The notes: generated by a model not told the origin, from the letters alone. A stretch of DNA of 64,000 bases from Marinobacter sp. 2_MG-2023 (GCF_030546935.1 NZ_JAUOPH010000009.1:1-64000), one strand, 5' to 3'. Counted from the stretch's first letter, positions 37,718 through 46,568 are shown. Numbers and translations: made by a program.

Positions 37718-37967
37718 TCGACAATCACCTACCTGATAGATTCGGTTTCATTTTGATGCGCATCTGGCTGTGCCAGACCGGCTCGATTCTCTCGATTTCT
37801 GGTCAGATTGGCTAAAATGCGACCAGTTCGTAATTTAGGGCGGCAATGATAGCGCCTGGATCGTGGCAAGGTCAATGTTTGTTGGATGAAACTGCCAGTG
37901 AGTTTCGGGTTTCTGCTAAAATGCGCGTCACTTATCCATTTTTCGCTAACCGATGTGGCCAGATTAT

Positions 37968-39026
37968 ATGCTGATCCTGGGTATTGAGACTTCCTGTGAT
38001 GAAACCGGCGTCGCCTTGTTTGACACCGACAAGGGGCTTTTAAGTCACGCGCTGTTCAGTCAGGTTGACATGCATGCAGATTATGGCGGTGTCGTGCCAG
38101 AGCTTGCGTCCCGTGATCATGTTCGCAAACTTTTGCCGTTGTGTGATCAGGTGCTTGCAGACGCAGGTCGCTCGCGAAAGGATATCGAGGGGATTGCTTA
38201 TACGGCGGGCCCGGGGTTGATTGGGGCTCTTATGGTGGGTGGGGCGGTAGCCCACGCCCTGGGATTTGCCCTCGATATACCTGTACTTGGCGTGCATCAC
38301 ATGGAGGGCCACCTGCTGGCGCCCATGCTGGAAGACAATCCGCCGGCGTTTCCCTTTGTGGCTCTGCTGGTTTCCGGTGGGCACACACAACTGGTTCGAG
38401 TGGATGGCATCGGTGAGTATGAAATGCTCGGAGAGTCAGTTGACGACGCGGCCGGTGAGGCATTTGACAAAACTGCCAAGATGTTAGGGCTGGATTACCC
38501 CGGGGGGCCCAGGGTAGCTGCGCTGGCTGAACAGGGTGTGCCAGGAAAATATAAGTTCCCACGGCCGATGACAGACCGGCCCGGCTTGGATTTCAGCTTT
38601 AGTGGTTTGAAGACCTACACGCTGAACACCGTTAATGCCGAGAAAAAGGCAACAGGGGCCCTCAGTGATCAGGTGCGTGCTGATATTGCTCTGGCTTTTG
38701 AAACGGCTGCTGTGGACACGCTGGTGATAAAGTGCCGGCGAGCACTCGAGCAGGCAGGCGGCGATCGCCTCGTTATTGCCGGAGGGGTCAGCGCCAACAA
38801 AAGGCTGAGAGCCGGCCTTGAGAAGATGGCAGCAAAGCTGTCCGCCCAGGTATTTTATGCCCGCCCGGAGTTTTGCACCGATAACGGAGCCATGATCGCC
38901 TACGCCGGTGCCCAGCGTATGAAGGCTGGGCAATGTGATGGGGAGCGGATTGTCGCTGTGCCCAGGTGGCCGATGAATCAGTTGCCGTCGTTAGCTGAGG
39001 CGCGGCTGCAAGGGCTGGTGGATTGA
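37968..39026 (+). CDS. tsaD: tRNA N6-threonylcarbamoyladenosine transferase TsaD
   Basis: TsaD, with TsaB and TsaE, transfers threonylcarbamoyl to A37 of tRNAs reading ANN codons. The protein starts [19 protein letters not shown]. It has the metal-binding HHMEGH motif, the ASKHA ATP-binding segments ([36 protein letters not shown]) and [12 protein letters not shown]. At 352 residues it is slightly longer than E. coli (337). I start at 37968; an in-frame ATG five codons earlier is possible. It is divergent from rpsU. Confidence 0.96.
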   Translation: MLILGIETSCDETGVALFDTDKGLLSHALFSQVDMHADYGGVVPELASRDHVRKLLPLCDQVLADAGRSRKDIEGIAYTAGPGLIGALMVGGAVAHALGFALDIPVLGVHHMEGHLLAPMLEDNPPAFPFVALLVSGGHTQLVRVDGIGEYEMLGESVDDAAGEAFDKTAKMLGLDYPGGPRVAALAEQGVPGKYKFPRPMTDRPGLDFSFSGLKTYTLNTVNAEKKATGALSDQVRADIALAFETAAVDTLVIKCRRALEQAGGDRLVIAGGVSANKRLRAGLEKMAAKLSAQVFYARPEFCTDNGAMIAYAGAQRMKAGQCDGERIVAVPRWPMNQLPSLAEARLQGLVD

Positions 39027-39038
39027 GCCAGAGGAGCG

Positions 39039-39629
39039 TTAAAAGCCGATTTCCCTTCCTTGGGCGAGGCGAATCAGATTGTTGCGGTGACGCACGACAA
39101 TGAGAATGGCCAGGAGACCAAATAAGGGAAGATTCTCCGGCTCAATAAATGCGCTGATTAGCGGCCCGCTGATGATGGCTATTACAGATGCCAGTGCCGA
39201 GATTTTCCAGCGCCAAAGCACGAGTAGCCATAGAAATGCCATTGCGAGCGTTGTAACTGGCGCCAGCGCAAGGCCTGCGCCGAGGGCTGTAGCAACCCCT
39301 TTGCCGCCTTTGAATCGATAGAACGCCGGGATCATGTGCCCGGTAACGGCAAACAGCGCCACCATGGCCTGCACCAGAGCCGATAAGCCCGCGTTGTGTG
39401 CCAGCCAGACGGGCAGCCAACCTTTAGCCGCATCCAGTACCAGGGTGATCAAAGCCGGTAGCCAGCCGCCGGCCCGGTATACGTTTGTTGCCCCGGGGTT
39501 TCCCGAGCCCTGAGCCCGAGGATCGGGCAGCCCCCAAATCCTGCAAACCGGAAGAGCAAAGAGCACCGACCCGGCCAGATAGGCAGTCATACACAACAGA
39601 ACAGTTAATAGCGGATCACTCAAGGCCAT
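39039..39629 (-). CDS. plsY: Glycerol-3-phosphate acyltransferase PlsY
   Basis: PlsY is an integral inner-membrane enzyme that acylates glycerol 3-phosphate from acyl phosphate, the first step of phospholipid synthesis. The 196 residues carry about five membrane helices and the three conserved cytoplasmic motifs: GSGNPGATNVYR, GHMIPAFYRFKGGKGVAT and a C-terminal RHRNNLIRL. It converges with tsaD across 12 bp and is divergent from folB, as in Pseudomonas. Confidence 0.96.
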   Translation of the reverse strand: MALSDPLLTVLLCMTAYLAGSVLFALPVCRIWGLPDPRAQGSGNPGATNVYRAGGWLPALITLVLDAAKGWLPVWLAHNAGLSALVQAMVALFAVTGHMIPAFYRFKGGKGVATALGAGLALAPVTTLAMAFLWLLVLWRWKISALASVIAIISGPLISAFIEPENLPLFGLLAILIVVRHRNNLIRLAQGREIGF

Positions 39630-39770
39630 GTTGCGAGCTCAGGGACAAAGACGTATCAGGGTAATATGTGCGAAAATGCCGGCCCTCAGTTTGCAGGCCG
39701 GTGTTGTTACAGTATCCGCTGTCTGTACGTTATTCAATCAGCAGTATGTGGGATAACCCAGGGAGCCCTC

Positions 39771-40148
39771 TTGGCAGATAGTGTATTGATCGAAAACCTG
39801 GTTGTAGAAACTGTGGTGGGTGTATACGACTGGGAGAGGGAAGTGACCCAGGCGCTGGTTGTAGATCTTGACATGGCTTGGGATAACCGCATTCCCGGCC
39901 GGTCTGATGATGTAGCGGATGCGCTTGATTATGCCGCAGTCAGCGAGCGGGTAGGGCAATGCCTTCAAGAGCTCAAACCAAGGTTGCTTGAGCACGGTGC
40001 AGAGGTTCTGGCGGAAGTTTTGCAGCGGGAGTTTGGTATTAGCTGGCTGCGTCTGACGTTGCGCAAGCCCGGAGCGGTTCCAGCGGCCAAGTCTGTGGGC
40101 GTCTGCATTGAAAGGTCAGCTCGTGAAGGAGAGCTCGGTAATGCCTGA
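39771..40148 (+). CDS. folB: Dihydroneopterin aldolase
   Basis: FolB cleaves 7,8-dihydroneopterin to 6-hydroxymethyl-dihydropterin in folate synthesis. The catalytic glutamate is in GVYDWERE, the tyrosine in LDYAAVSERV and the lysine in GAVPAAKSVGV. I use the TTG at 39771 (GGGAG at 39761-39765, five bases before), which gives 125 residues; longer starts add a non-homologous N-terminus. Its stop overlaps the folK-like gene by 8 nt, so the two are translationally coupled. Confidence 0.92.
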   Translation: MADSVLIENLVVETVVGVYDWEREVTQALVVDLDMAWDNRIPGRSDDVADALDYAAVSERVGQCLQELKPRLLEHGAEVLAEVLQREFGISWLRLTLRKPGAVPAAKSVGVCIERSAREGELGNA

Positions 40149-40665
40149 TCAGGTTCCGGTTTATATCAGTATTGGTAGTAATATCGACAGGGAACGTTAT
40201 GTGTGTGCGTCTCTTGATGCACTTTCAGGCTGGTTTGGCGAACTCGAAATCTCTCCGGTATACGAAAGTGAAGCGGTTGGTTTTGATGGTTCCCCGTTCT
40301 TGAATCTGGTTGTGGGTGTCTGGACCCATCTGTCAGTCGGCGAGCTTTCACAGAATTTCAAACAACTGGAAGCAGAAAACGGCCGGCGCAGAGACGCACC
40401 GAAGTTCAGCGCAAGAACGCTGGATCTGGATATTCTGACCTACGGCGAGGCCGTGGGCCGGATGGATGGAGTGGAGCTGCCCAGAAGCGAGATTCTCAAG
40501 AATGCTTTTGTCCTGCGCCCTCTGGCAGACATTGCACCTACCGTGAAGCACCCGGTATGCCGGATGAGTTACCTTGAACTCTGGCAAGCCTATAACGTTG
40601 ACCAGAAACTCTGGCCGGTGAACTTCAGCTGGCAGGGGCGAGTGATTTCAAAGGCCGTTTGCTGA
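40141..40665 (+). CDS. FolK-like hydroxymethyl-dihydropterin pyrophosphokinase (paralogue next to folB)
   Basis: This 174-residue HPPK-family protein would transfer pyrophosphate to the product of FolB. The metal-binding core ARTLDLDILTYG and the N-terminal YISIGSNIDRERY are intact. The substrate-loop region reads GRRRDAPKFSARTLDLD and lacks the RWGPR segment found in the second copy and in E. coli FolK, so it is a divergent paralogue. An AAGGAG site at 40126-40131 supports the start. P. aeruginosa also has a FolK-like gene after folB. Its 3' end overlaps convergent pgi by 18 bp. Confidence 0.88.
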   Translation: MPDQVPVYISIGSNIDRERYVCASLDALSGWFGELEISPVYESEAVGFDGSPFLNLVVGVWTHLSVGELSQNFKQLEAENGRRRDAPKFSARTLDLDILTYGEAVGRMDGVELPRSEILKNAFVLRPLADIAPTVKHPVCRMSYLELWQAYNVDQKLWPVNFSWQGRVISKAVC

Positions 40666-42309
40666 GCGGAACAGCGCAACCAGGTTATCTGTCGTGCTGT
40701 CACTTGCGTCGTCAGATTTTGCCGGTCCCAGCAGTTTCGGCAGAATGTTCTCGCCCAGTTTCTTGCCCAGCTCAACGCCCCACTGATCAAACGAATCAAT
40801 ATCCCAGATAACGCCTTGCACAAAGGTGCGGTGTTCATAGAGCGCGATCAGCGCTCCGACCGTTTCCGGTGTTACTTTTTTCATCATCAGCATATTGCTC
40901 GGCTGATTTCCGGGGATGACCTTGTGCGGCGCCAGTTTTGCTATGTCCGCCTCGTTCATGCCGCTCGCCGCCAACTCGGCTCTGGCCTCTTCCAGAGTCT
41001 TTCCTGTCATCATCGCGCGGGACTGAGCCAGACAGTTGGCAAAAAGATCCGCGTGGTGTGTTGCAACCGGGTTGTGGGTTTGCAGGGGAATGATGAAGTC
41101 TGCGGGAATGAGGCGCGTGCCCTGGTGAATCAGCTGGTGATAGGCGTGCTGGCCATTCGCACCGACCCCACCCCAGATAACCGGGCCTGAATTATATTCC
41201 AGCGCTTCTCCGTGTTGATTCACGCGTTTGCCGCTGCTTTCCATGTCCAGTTGCTGAAGATGAGCTGGCAAGCTGCGGAGGTAATGATCGTACGGCAGTA
41301 TGGCGTGGGTTTCGGCGCCCCAGATGTTGCTGTACCAGATGCCCAGCATGGCCATGATAACCGGCAGGTTTTTTTCCAGAGGCGTGTCGCGGAAATGCTT
41401 GTCCATGGCGTGGGCTCCGGCAAGCAAAGCGCGGAAATTCTCCATGCCGACCGTCAGTGCGATGGGGAGGCCAATGGCCGACCAGAGAGAGTATCGCCCG
41501 CCTACCCAGTCCCACATCGGGAATACGTTGGCGGGATCAATGCCGAACTCCTTCGCAGCTGCCGGGTTGGCGGTGACCGCTATGAAATGGTTGGCAACTG
41601 CTTGTTTGTTGCCGCTGCGGTCTATGAACCATTGGCGGGCAACTTTACTGTTTTCCAGAGTCTCTCGCGTGCCGAATGACTTCGACTGGACCAGGAACAG
41701 CGTGGTTTCCGGGTCTACTGTCGCCAGGGTCTCGCAGATTTCCGTGCCGTCGATGTTGGCCACATAGTGGCAACGCAGGCCGGGCGCGCGGAAAGGCTGA
41801 AGGGCCTCGGTCACCAGTTTCGGTCCAAGAAAAGAGCCGCCAATACCAATGCTGACCACATCGGTAAATACCTTGCCGGTATAGCCGCAGCGAGAATGGC
41901 TGAGTACCTCTTGTACGAAGGTCTCCATGCGTGCCAGCGTGGCGCCTACTTCTGCAATTACATCTACACCATCAATCATGATGGTGTCGGTCCCCGGGTT
42001 GCGCAAAGCCGTGTGAAGTGCAGGGCGGTTTTCTGTAACGTTCACCTTGTCCCCGCGCAGCAGGGCTGCTCTGCGATCTTCCAGTTTGCAGCTGCGAGCA
42101 AGGGCCATCAATCCCGAGAGCACCTCATCTGTAAGCCGGTTTCGGGAGAAATCCAACGACAAGCCGGCGCCTTCAACAAAATAACGTTGTGCCCGCGCAG
42201 GGTCGTCTGCAAACAGTGCTTTCATTGTGCTGTGCTGCAGGCGTTCTCTGCAGGCCTCCAGCTCCTTCCACTCCGGCTTTTGTGTCAGTGCTGGGGTTGG
42301 CGTGGTCAT
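40648..42309 (-). CDS. pgi: Glucose-6-phosphate isomerase
   Basis: Pgi interconverts glucose 6-phosphate and fructose 6-phosphate. The 553 residues contain both family signatures: VSIGIGGSFLGPKL, and QLDMESSGKRVNQHG (the usual asparagine before GK is serine here), plus GGRYSLWSAIGLPI. The length is standard (E. coli 549). It follows panC by 35 bp on the minus strand. In Pseudomonas panD lies between panC and pgi; here it does not. Confidence 0.97.
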   Translation of the reverse strand: MTTPTPALTQKPEWKELEACRERLQHSTMKALFADDPARAQRYFVEGAGLSLDFSRNRLTDEVLSGLMALARSCKLEDRRAALLRGDKVNVTENRPALHTALRNPGTDTIMIDGVDVIAEVGATLARMETFVQEVLSHSRCGYTGKVFTDVVSIGIGGSFLGPKLVTEALQPFRAPGLRCHYVANIDGTEICETLATVDPETTLFLVQSKSFGTRETLENSKVARQWFIDRSGNKQAVANHFIAVTANPAAAKEFGIDPANVFPMWDWVGGRYSLWSAIGLPIALTVGMENFRALLAGAHAMDKHFRDTPLEKNLPVIMAMLGIWYSNIWGAETHAILPYDHYLRSLPAHLQQLDMESSGKRVNQHGEALEYNSGPVIWGGVGANGQHAYHQLIHQGTRLIPADFIIPLQTHNPVATHHADLFANCLAQSRAMMTGKTLEEARAELAASGMNEADIAKLAPHKVIPGNQPSNMLMMKKVTPETVGALIALYEHRTFVQGVIWDIDSFDQWGVELGKKLGENILPKLLGPAKSDDASDSTTDNLVALFRSANGL

Positions 42310-42344
42310 CTAAGAGTCCTTTCCTGATGTATTGGTGTAGTGGC

Positions 42345-43193
42345 TCAGCGGGTTACTGAGATATTGTCAATTAACCGGGTGGTGCCAAGAAACGCAGCTG
42401 CCAACAGCGTAACTTCCCGATCCTCTGGTGCGGCGGGCTTCAGAGTCTGGCTGTTTGCAATGTTGAAATAATCAAGACGCAAGCCGGCTTCGCGCAAGCT
42501 GTCCCCGGCCTCCTGAGCGAGCACCGGAAAATCATCGCGCCCGTTGGCAATTTTTTCCGAGGTGGTTTGGAGTGCCTGGTAGATGGCGGGAGCAATGATG
42601 CGCTCCTGCTCTGAGAGGTAGCCGTTGCGTGAGCTCTTGGCCAGGCCGTCCTCTTCCCGAACGGTTGGCGCCCCGATGACTTCAACCGGCATCATCAGAT
42701 CCCGTGTCATCTTGCGGATGACAGCCAGTTGCTGGAAGTCTTTTTCACCGAATACAGCGAAGTCGGGCTGGATCATATTGAACAGAACAGAGACCACCGT
42801 TGCGACACCCTCGAAGTGCCCTGGACGGCTTGCACCGCAGTGCCCATCACTCACCTCAGGCACTACAATCCGGGTATGACGGGCGAGGCCGTCTGGATAG
42901 ACTTCGTCGGCGGAGGGGGCAAATACCAGCGTGTTCCCCGCAGCGCTGAGTTTTTCCTGATCTTCGATCAAGGTGCGAGGATAGGTGTCGAGATCCTCGT
43001 TGGCACCGAATTGCATCGGGTTGACGAAAATGCTGGTAACCACAATATCTGCGGCTTCGGCAGCCTTGCGAACCAGCGAAATATGCCCCTCATGCAGGTT
43101 CCCCATAGTCGGAACCAGGCCGATGGTCTTTTCCTGCTGGCGGTAGCCGCGGAGAATGGCACGCAGCTCTTTTAGTGAATGGACGGTTCTCAT
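42345..43193 (-). CDS. panC: Pantothenate synthetase
   Basis: PanC condenses pantoate and beta-alanine, using ATP, to form pantothenate. The HIGH-like [10 protein letters not shown] motif is near residue 26-35 and the KMSKS-like loop is KSSRNGYLS. The 282 residues match the family. Its ATG overlaps the panB stop (ATGA), implying coupled translation. panD, which would supply beta-alanine, is not nearby. Confidence 0.97.
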   Translation of the reverse strand: MRTVHSLKELRAILRGYRQQEKTIGLVPTMGNLHEGHISLVRKAAEAADIVVTSIFVNPMQFGANEDLDTYPRTLIEDQEKLSAAGNTLVFAPSADEVYPDGLARHTRIVVPEVSDGHCGASRPGHFEGVATVVSVLFNMIQPDFAVFGEKDFQQLAVIRKMTRDLMMPVEVIGAPTVREEDGLAKSSRNGYLSEQERIIAPAIYQALQTTSEKIANGRDDFPVLAQEAGDSLREAGLRLDYFNIANSQTLKPAAPEDREVTLLAAAFLGTTRLIDNISVTR

Positions 43194-43984
43194 GCCTTGA
43201 ACGTATGCTCCTCGGCCGGGAATTTGCGCTCACTAACGGCTTTTGCGTAGGCGGCAATGGCTTCCTGAATGGAGTTGTTTTCTGCCAGGAAGTTTTTCAC
43301 AAAGCGTGGTTTTCGGCCCGTGGTAATGCCCAGCATGTCGTGCAGCACCAGAATCTGGCCATCGGTATCGGAGCCGGCACCAATGCCGATAACAGGGGCT
43401 GTCACAGCTTTGGCAATTCGCGCGGCCAAAGGCGCAGGAACGCACTCCAGAAGGATTATGTCTGCACCTGCAGCCACGAGCTCACAGGCGTGGTCGATCA
43501 TTATTTCCGCCGACTTTTCATCGCGCCCCTGAACCTTGTAACCGCCAAACTTGTTGACAAATTGTGGGGTCAGGCCCAAGTGGGCGCATACCGGAACGGC
43601 TCTCTCTGAGAGCGCGGTAATGGTATCTTTCATCCAGTCGGTGCCTTCCAGTTTTACCATGTGGGCACCTGCCCGCATGAGCTTGGCGGCATTCTCCAGC
43701 GCTGCGTCTACGGTTCCATAGCTCATGAAAGGCATGTCGGCCATGATCAGCGAGCCGTGGTTGCCTTTGGCTACACAGCTAACGTGGTAAACGATCTGCT
43801 CCATAGTGACTGGCAGGGTACTGTCGTGGCCCTGAAGCACCATGCCCAGCGAGTCGCCAATCAGAATAACGTCCACCCCGGCTTCGCTGACGACCTGGGC
43901 AAAGGTGGCGTCATAGGATGTGAGAGCAGAAAAGGCTTCGCCCTTTTGTTTATATTCCCGCAGGGTGTTGATGGTAACAGCCAT
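43190..43984 (-). CDS. panB: 3-methyl-2-oxobutanoate hydroxymethyltransferase
   Basis: PanB adds a hydroxymethyl group from methylene-tetrahydrofolate to ketoisovalerate, the first committed step of pantothenate synthesis. The 264 residues equal E. coli PanB in length. Metal and substrate residues lie in [22 protein letters not shown] and the catalytic glutamate in [10 protein letters not shown]. The start [15 protein letters not shown] follows AAGGA; 37 upstream in-frame codons lack homology. The folK-panB-panC order couples folate and pantothenate genes. Confidence 0.96.
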   Translation of the reverse strand: MAVTINTLREYKQKGEAFSALTSYDATFAQVVSEAGVDVILIGDSLGMVLQGHDSTLPVTMEQIVYHVSCVAKGNHGSLIMADMPFMSYGTVDAALENAAKLMRAGAHMVKLEGTDWMKDTITALSERAVPVCAHLGLTPQFVNKFGGYKVQGRDEKSAEIMIDHACELVAAGADIILLECVPAPLAARIAKAVTAPVIGIGAGSDTDGQILVLHDMLGITTGRKPRFVKNFLAENNSIQEAIAAYAKAVSERKFPAEEHTFKA

Positions 43985-44046
43985 AAAATCCTTGCCTTTT
44001 GGGTAGGTGGGCCAAGACCGTGCCGAGGATAACCGGCGTTCAGATG

Positions 44047-44544
44047 CTAAGGGTAATCCGGAGGTGGAAGTTTGCGCAACCGGTTGTCCGGGCATTGTTC
44101 CCTCAGGGTCGCGATTGAGGTGCCGTCAGACAGTGCCAGATCAGGTTTCAGATCCAGCAGCGGCTGAAGCACAAAATCCCGGTTCGGGAGCTCCAGGTGG
44201 GGAACGGTAAGTCGGTTGTCATTCAGTACCAGGTTGCCGAATACGAGCAGATCAAGATCAAGGGTGCGTGGGCCCCAGCGCTTGAGGCGTTCGCGCCCGT
44301 GGGCGTGTTCGATGGCCTGAAGCTGGTCGAGTAGAGTATGCGGGGCAAGCCCGGTGCTGAGCCATACCGCACCATTCACAAAATCCGGCTGATCCTGAGG
44401 GCCGACCGGGCTGCTGGCGTAAAAAGGCGACTGCGCAACAAGCGTGGTGTCGGGTAAGGCGGACAGCTCGGCTACTGCCATTGCCAACTGGGCTGCGGGA
44501 TCTTTCAGATTGCTGCCCAGGCCAATGAAGGCATCAGTTTTCAT
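44047..44544 (-). CDS. folK: 2-amino-4-hydroxy-6-hydroxymethyldihydropteridine pyrophosphokinase
   Basis: FolK activates 6-hydroxymethyl-dihydropterin with ATP for dihydropteroate synthase. The 165 residues have the full HPPK layout: [25 protein letters not shown] and [19 protein letters not shown] with both metal-binding aspartates. It is therefore the canonical copy, unlike the folB-linked paralogue. Its start overlaps the pcnB stop (TGATG), so the two are translationally coupled, as in many gammaproteobacteria. Confidence 0.96.
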   Translation of the reverse strand: MKTDAFIGLGSNLKDPAAQLAMAVAELSALPDTTLVAQSPFYASSPVGPQDQPDFVNGAVWLSTGLAPHTLLDQLQAIEHAHGRERLKRWGPRTLDLDLLVFGNLVLNDNRLTVPHLELPNRDFVLQPLLDLKPDLALSDGTSIATLREQCPDNRLRKLPPPDYP

Positions 44545-45926
44545 CAGGGCGCTGGCCGCTTTACCGGTTTGCGGCGACGGCGTTTTTTTGGTGCGTCACT
44601 GCTGAGCTCTGAAAGCATGCGCTCTTGCCCGCGCTCATCCATGCGCTGAAACTCCGTCCACCATGCGCCCAGCCCTGGCTCGATTTCACCACAGGCTTCC
44701 CGGACCAGCAGAAAATCGTAGGCTGCACGGAACCTTGGGTGGCTCATGGCTACAAAGGCTCGTTTTCCCTGGCGACGAGGCAGGCGCATCTGCAGTTCCC
44801 AGATTTCTTTCATGGGGCCTGAGAAGCGCTTGGGTATCGAGGTTGCCTGCACCTGGCGACCAATTACTTTGCCGATTGCACCGTGAAGTGCTGGCTGTAC
44901 CGGGTCGCCGTTGTCCTGGCGCTGGTTCCACTCCCTTTGTAGTGCGGGCCAGAGCATGGCTGCAAACAGGAAGTAGGGCGTAACGGACTTCCCTTGCGCG
45001 ATCCGGGCATCGGTGTTGCGCAATGCCTGGCGAATCAGCTCGTCCGGCTCGCCAGCCTCGATGGCCTTGACGGTTTCAGGGAATAATGGCGCCAGAAGGT
45101 TGTAGCGGGTAAGTAGATCATAGGTGGCTTCACCGTACCCGGCAGAAAACAGCTTCAGCACTTCCTCGAACAGACGGGCGGCCGGGATATGTGTCAGTAG
45201 CGGTGCCAGATTCTGGATGGGGGCTTCGGTTTCTGGCTCTATGTCAAAGCCCAGCTTGGCGGCAAAACGAATCGCACGCAGCATACGAACCGGGTCTTCA
45301 CGGTAGCGTGTTTCCGGGTCACCAATCAGGCGAAGTTGCCGGTTGCGCAGATCTTCAATGCCGTTGGCAAAGTCAATGACCGTAAAATCGCGGATGCAGT
45401 AGTAGAGTGCATTGACTGTAAAGTCCCGGCGCAGGGCGTCCTCTTCCTGGTTGCCATAAACGTTGTCACGCAATAGCAAGCCGTGTTCGCTGGTTTTCCT
45501 GTCATCGTCGGTGTTGTCGTCATCGGTTTCGACGGCGTTTCCGCGGAAGGTCGTTACCTCAATGACTTCGCGCCCGAATACCACGTGAACAATCCGGAAG
45601 CGCCGGCCAATAAGACGGGAGTTGCGAAACAGATCGTGAACTTCTTCCGGAGTGGCGTTGGTGGCGATGTCGAAATCTTTGGGCTGTTGTCCCAAAAGGA
45701 TGTCGCGCACGCCGCCGCCCACAAGGTAAGCCTCATAGCCGGACTTGTTGAGTCGGCTAAGAACTTTCTTGGCAGGCTCGCTTATAGCAGAGCGTGAGAC
45801 GTTGTGCTGGTCCCTGGGGATTTCCTGTCGCTGATAGGCTCGTACTTTTTTGTTCCCTTTACCGGGAATGAAAGAACGGAGCTTGTCGACGGATTGTTCG
45901 AAGATGGAGGAAAGTGTTTTTGGCAT
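44544..45926 (-). CDS. pcnB: Poly(A) polymerase I
   Basis: PcnB adds 3' poly(A) tails that promote RNA decay. The nucleotidyltransferase core is intact: AYLVGGGVRDILLGQQPKDFDIATNATPEEV, with GRRFRIVHV and RRDFTVNALYY. The tail is basic (PKKRRRRKPVKRPAP), as in PcnB rather than CCA-adding enzymes. At 460 residues it matches E. coli (465). The gene follows the CrcZ-like RNA; the RNA terminator ends about 95 bp before the ATG. Confidence 0.95.
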   Translation of the reverse strand: MPKTLSSIFEQSVDKLRSFIPGKGNKKVRAYQRQEIPRDQHNVSRSAISEPAKKVLSRLNKSGYEAYLVGGGVRDILLGQQPKDFDIATNATPEEVHDLFRNSRLIGRRFRIVHVVFGREVIEVTTFRGNAVETDDDNTDDDRKTSEHGLLLRDNVYGNQEEDALRRDFTVNALYYCIRDFTVIDFANGIEDLRNRQLRLIGDPETRYREDPVRMLRAIRFAAKLGFDIEPETEAPIQNLAPLLTHIPAARLFEEVLKLFSAGYGEATYDLLTRYNLLAPLFPETVKAIEAGEPDELIRQALRNTDARIAQGKSVTPYFLFAAMLWPALQREWNQRQDNGDPVQPALHGAIGKVIGRQVQATSIPKRFSGPMKEIWELQMRLPRRQGKRAFVAMSHPRFRAAYDFLLVREACGEIEPGLGAWWTEFQRMDERGQERMLSELSSDAPKKRRRRKPVKRPAP

Positions 45927-46020
45927 TGAAATCCGTGGTTGCGTTGAGCAAAAACCGAGAGTTTAACGGTTTGAGCAGGATTTGCACACGTTTGCCTCGG
46001 AATCTTGCGATCGCCAGATA

Positions 46021-46054
46021 ATCAAAAGGCGGATCCGCTCTCACGAATCCGCCC
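46021..46054 (-). terminator. Terminator of the CrcZ-like RNA
   Basis: On the minus strand GGCGGAT (46053-46047) pairs with ATCCGCC (46034-46028), closing a 12-nt loop, and TTTTGATT follows. It ends the RNA about 95 bp before the pcnB start. Confidence 0.82.
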
Positions 46055-46075
46055 TCAAAACGTTGACTATCTGCA

Positions 46076-46112
46076 TTGTTTTTATTTTTTGCCGGGATTT
46101 TTCTTCGTTTTT
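46076..46112 (-). repeat. A-rich Hfq/Crc tracts 4 and 5 of the CrcZ-like RNA
   Basis: Minus-strand tracts AAAAACGAAGAAAAA (46098-46112) and AAAAAATAAAAACAA (46076-46090) each contain AAnAAnAA matches. Short complementary arms flank them (GGG/CCC and GCA/TGC), which are too short to be convincing alone. Confidence 0.65.
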
Positions 46113-46323
46113 GTACCCCACTGTATATCCTCAAAATTGAGGCTTCTCAGCAGTGCAAACGGAAAGCTTTGAACACAATCAGTAATCAAAGACATCGAAC
46201 AAGTTATTGGTAGGTGCTGCGTCACCTCAGGGGTGATTCTTCTTTGCATCTCTACAACTCGCACGTGCCAAGGGACTACCAAAAAAGCAAAGTACCCAAA
46301 ACACTCAATTCGCTCACGTTCTA

Positions 46324-46405
46324 TTTTTGTTTTTGTTGCTGAACGTATTCCCGCAGCTTTTTGTTTTTGTTGAAGCGCTGCTTTGTCACTATTGTTTTTG
46401 TTGTT
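46324..46405 (-). repeat. A-rich Hfq/Crc tracts 1 to 3 of the CrcZ-like RNA
   Basis: Minus-strand tracts are AACAACAAAAACAA (46392-46405) and two identical 14-mers AACAAAAACAAAAA (46358-46371 and 46324-46337). The two identical copies lie in 19-nt loops closed by GCAGC/GCTGC (46377-46381, 46353-46357) and ACGTTC/GAACGT (46341-46346, 46316-46321). This would present the tracts as single strands. Confidence 0.75.
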
Positions 46406-46420
46406 GTGCGCTTAATAGAT

Positions 46421-46436
46421 TGCAGTTGGTGTGCCA
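46421..46436 (-). promoter_or_regulatory. Sigma-54 promoter of the CrcZ-like RNA
   Basis: The minus strand reads TGGCACaccaaCTGCA. It has the full -24 TGGCAC element and the invariant GG-N10-GC spacing; the -12 element is CTGC instead of TTGC. CbrB is a sigma-54 activator with a GAFTGA loop, so the promoter type fits. Confidence 0.88.
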
Positions 46437-46487
46437 GGTTTTGAAAACTCTTTGTAAACAGATAGTTAGAATTTTTGGTCGCGTAAG

Positions 46488-46568
46488 TGTTACCCCGTAC
46501 CTTGTATAAGTGTTACCCGTAATCAGTCTTTTTCTTTGGAGTGTTACCAAGGGGAACATGCGGTAACA
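46488..46568. promoter_or_regulatory. Candidate CbrB upstream activating sequences
   Basis: Three TGTTAC elements start at 46488, 46511 and 46542. The distal one pairs with GTAACA at 46563-46568, giving TGTTAC-N15-GTAACA. As I recall, CbrB of Pseudomonas binds TGTTAC-Nx-GTAACA repeats upstream of crcZ. The array lies about 80-160 bp upstream of the predicted +1, a normal enhancer distance for a sigma-54 activator. Confidence 0.82.

Larger units (their letters stand above)
46023..46409 (-). ncRNA. crcZ: CrcZ-like Hfq/Crc-titrating small RNA
   Basis: This ~387-nt RNA is predicted from position and architecture. It lies between cbrB and pcnB, where CrcZ (about 407 nt) lies in P. aeruginosa. A sigma-54 promoter places +1 at about 46409, giving a 5' end GCACAACAACAA, which I recall as the Pseudomonas CrcZ 5' end. 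Five A-rich tracts match the AAnAAnAA motif bound by Hfq/Crc. A hairpin with a T run ends it near 46023. CrcZ sequesters Hfq, relieving Crc/Hfq repression when CbrAB is active. Open frames inside (up to 91 codons) resemble nothing and are not supported. Confidence 0.85.

Noticed and set aside
38484..38933. 149-codon frame antisense to tsaD, and similar long antisense frames in rpoD, dnaG, recG and polA
   Set aside because: These are reverse-frame shadows of conserved genes in a G+C-rich genome.
45859..46282. Open frames of 91 and 66 codons on the minus strand in the cbrB-pcnB gap
   Set aside because: Their translations resemble no family and overlap the CrcZ-like RNA terminator and A-rich tracts. 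The RNA interpretation explains the region better.
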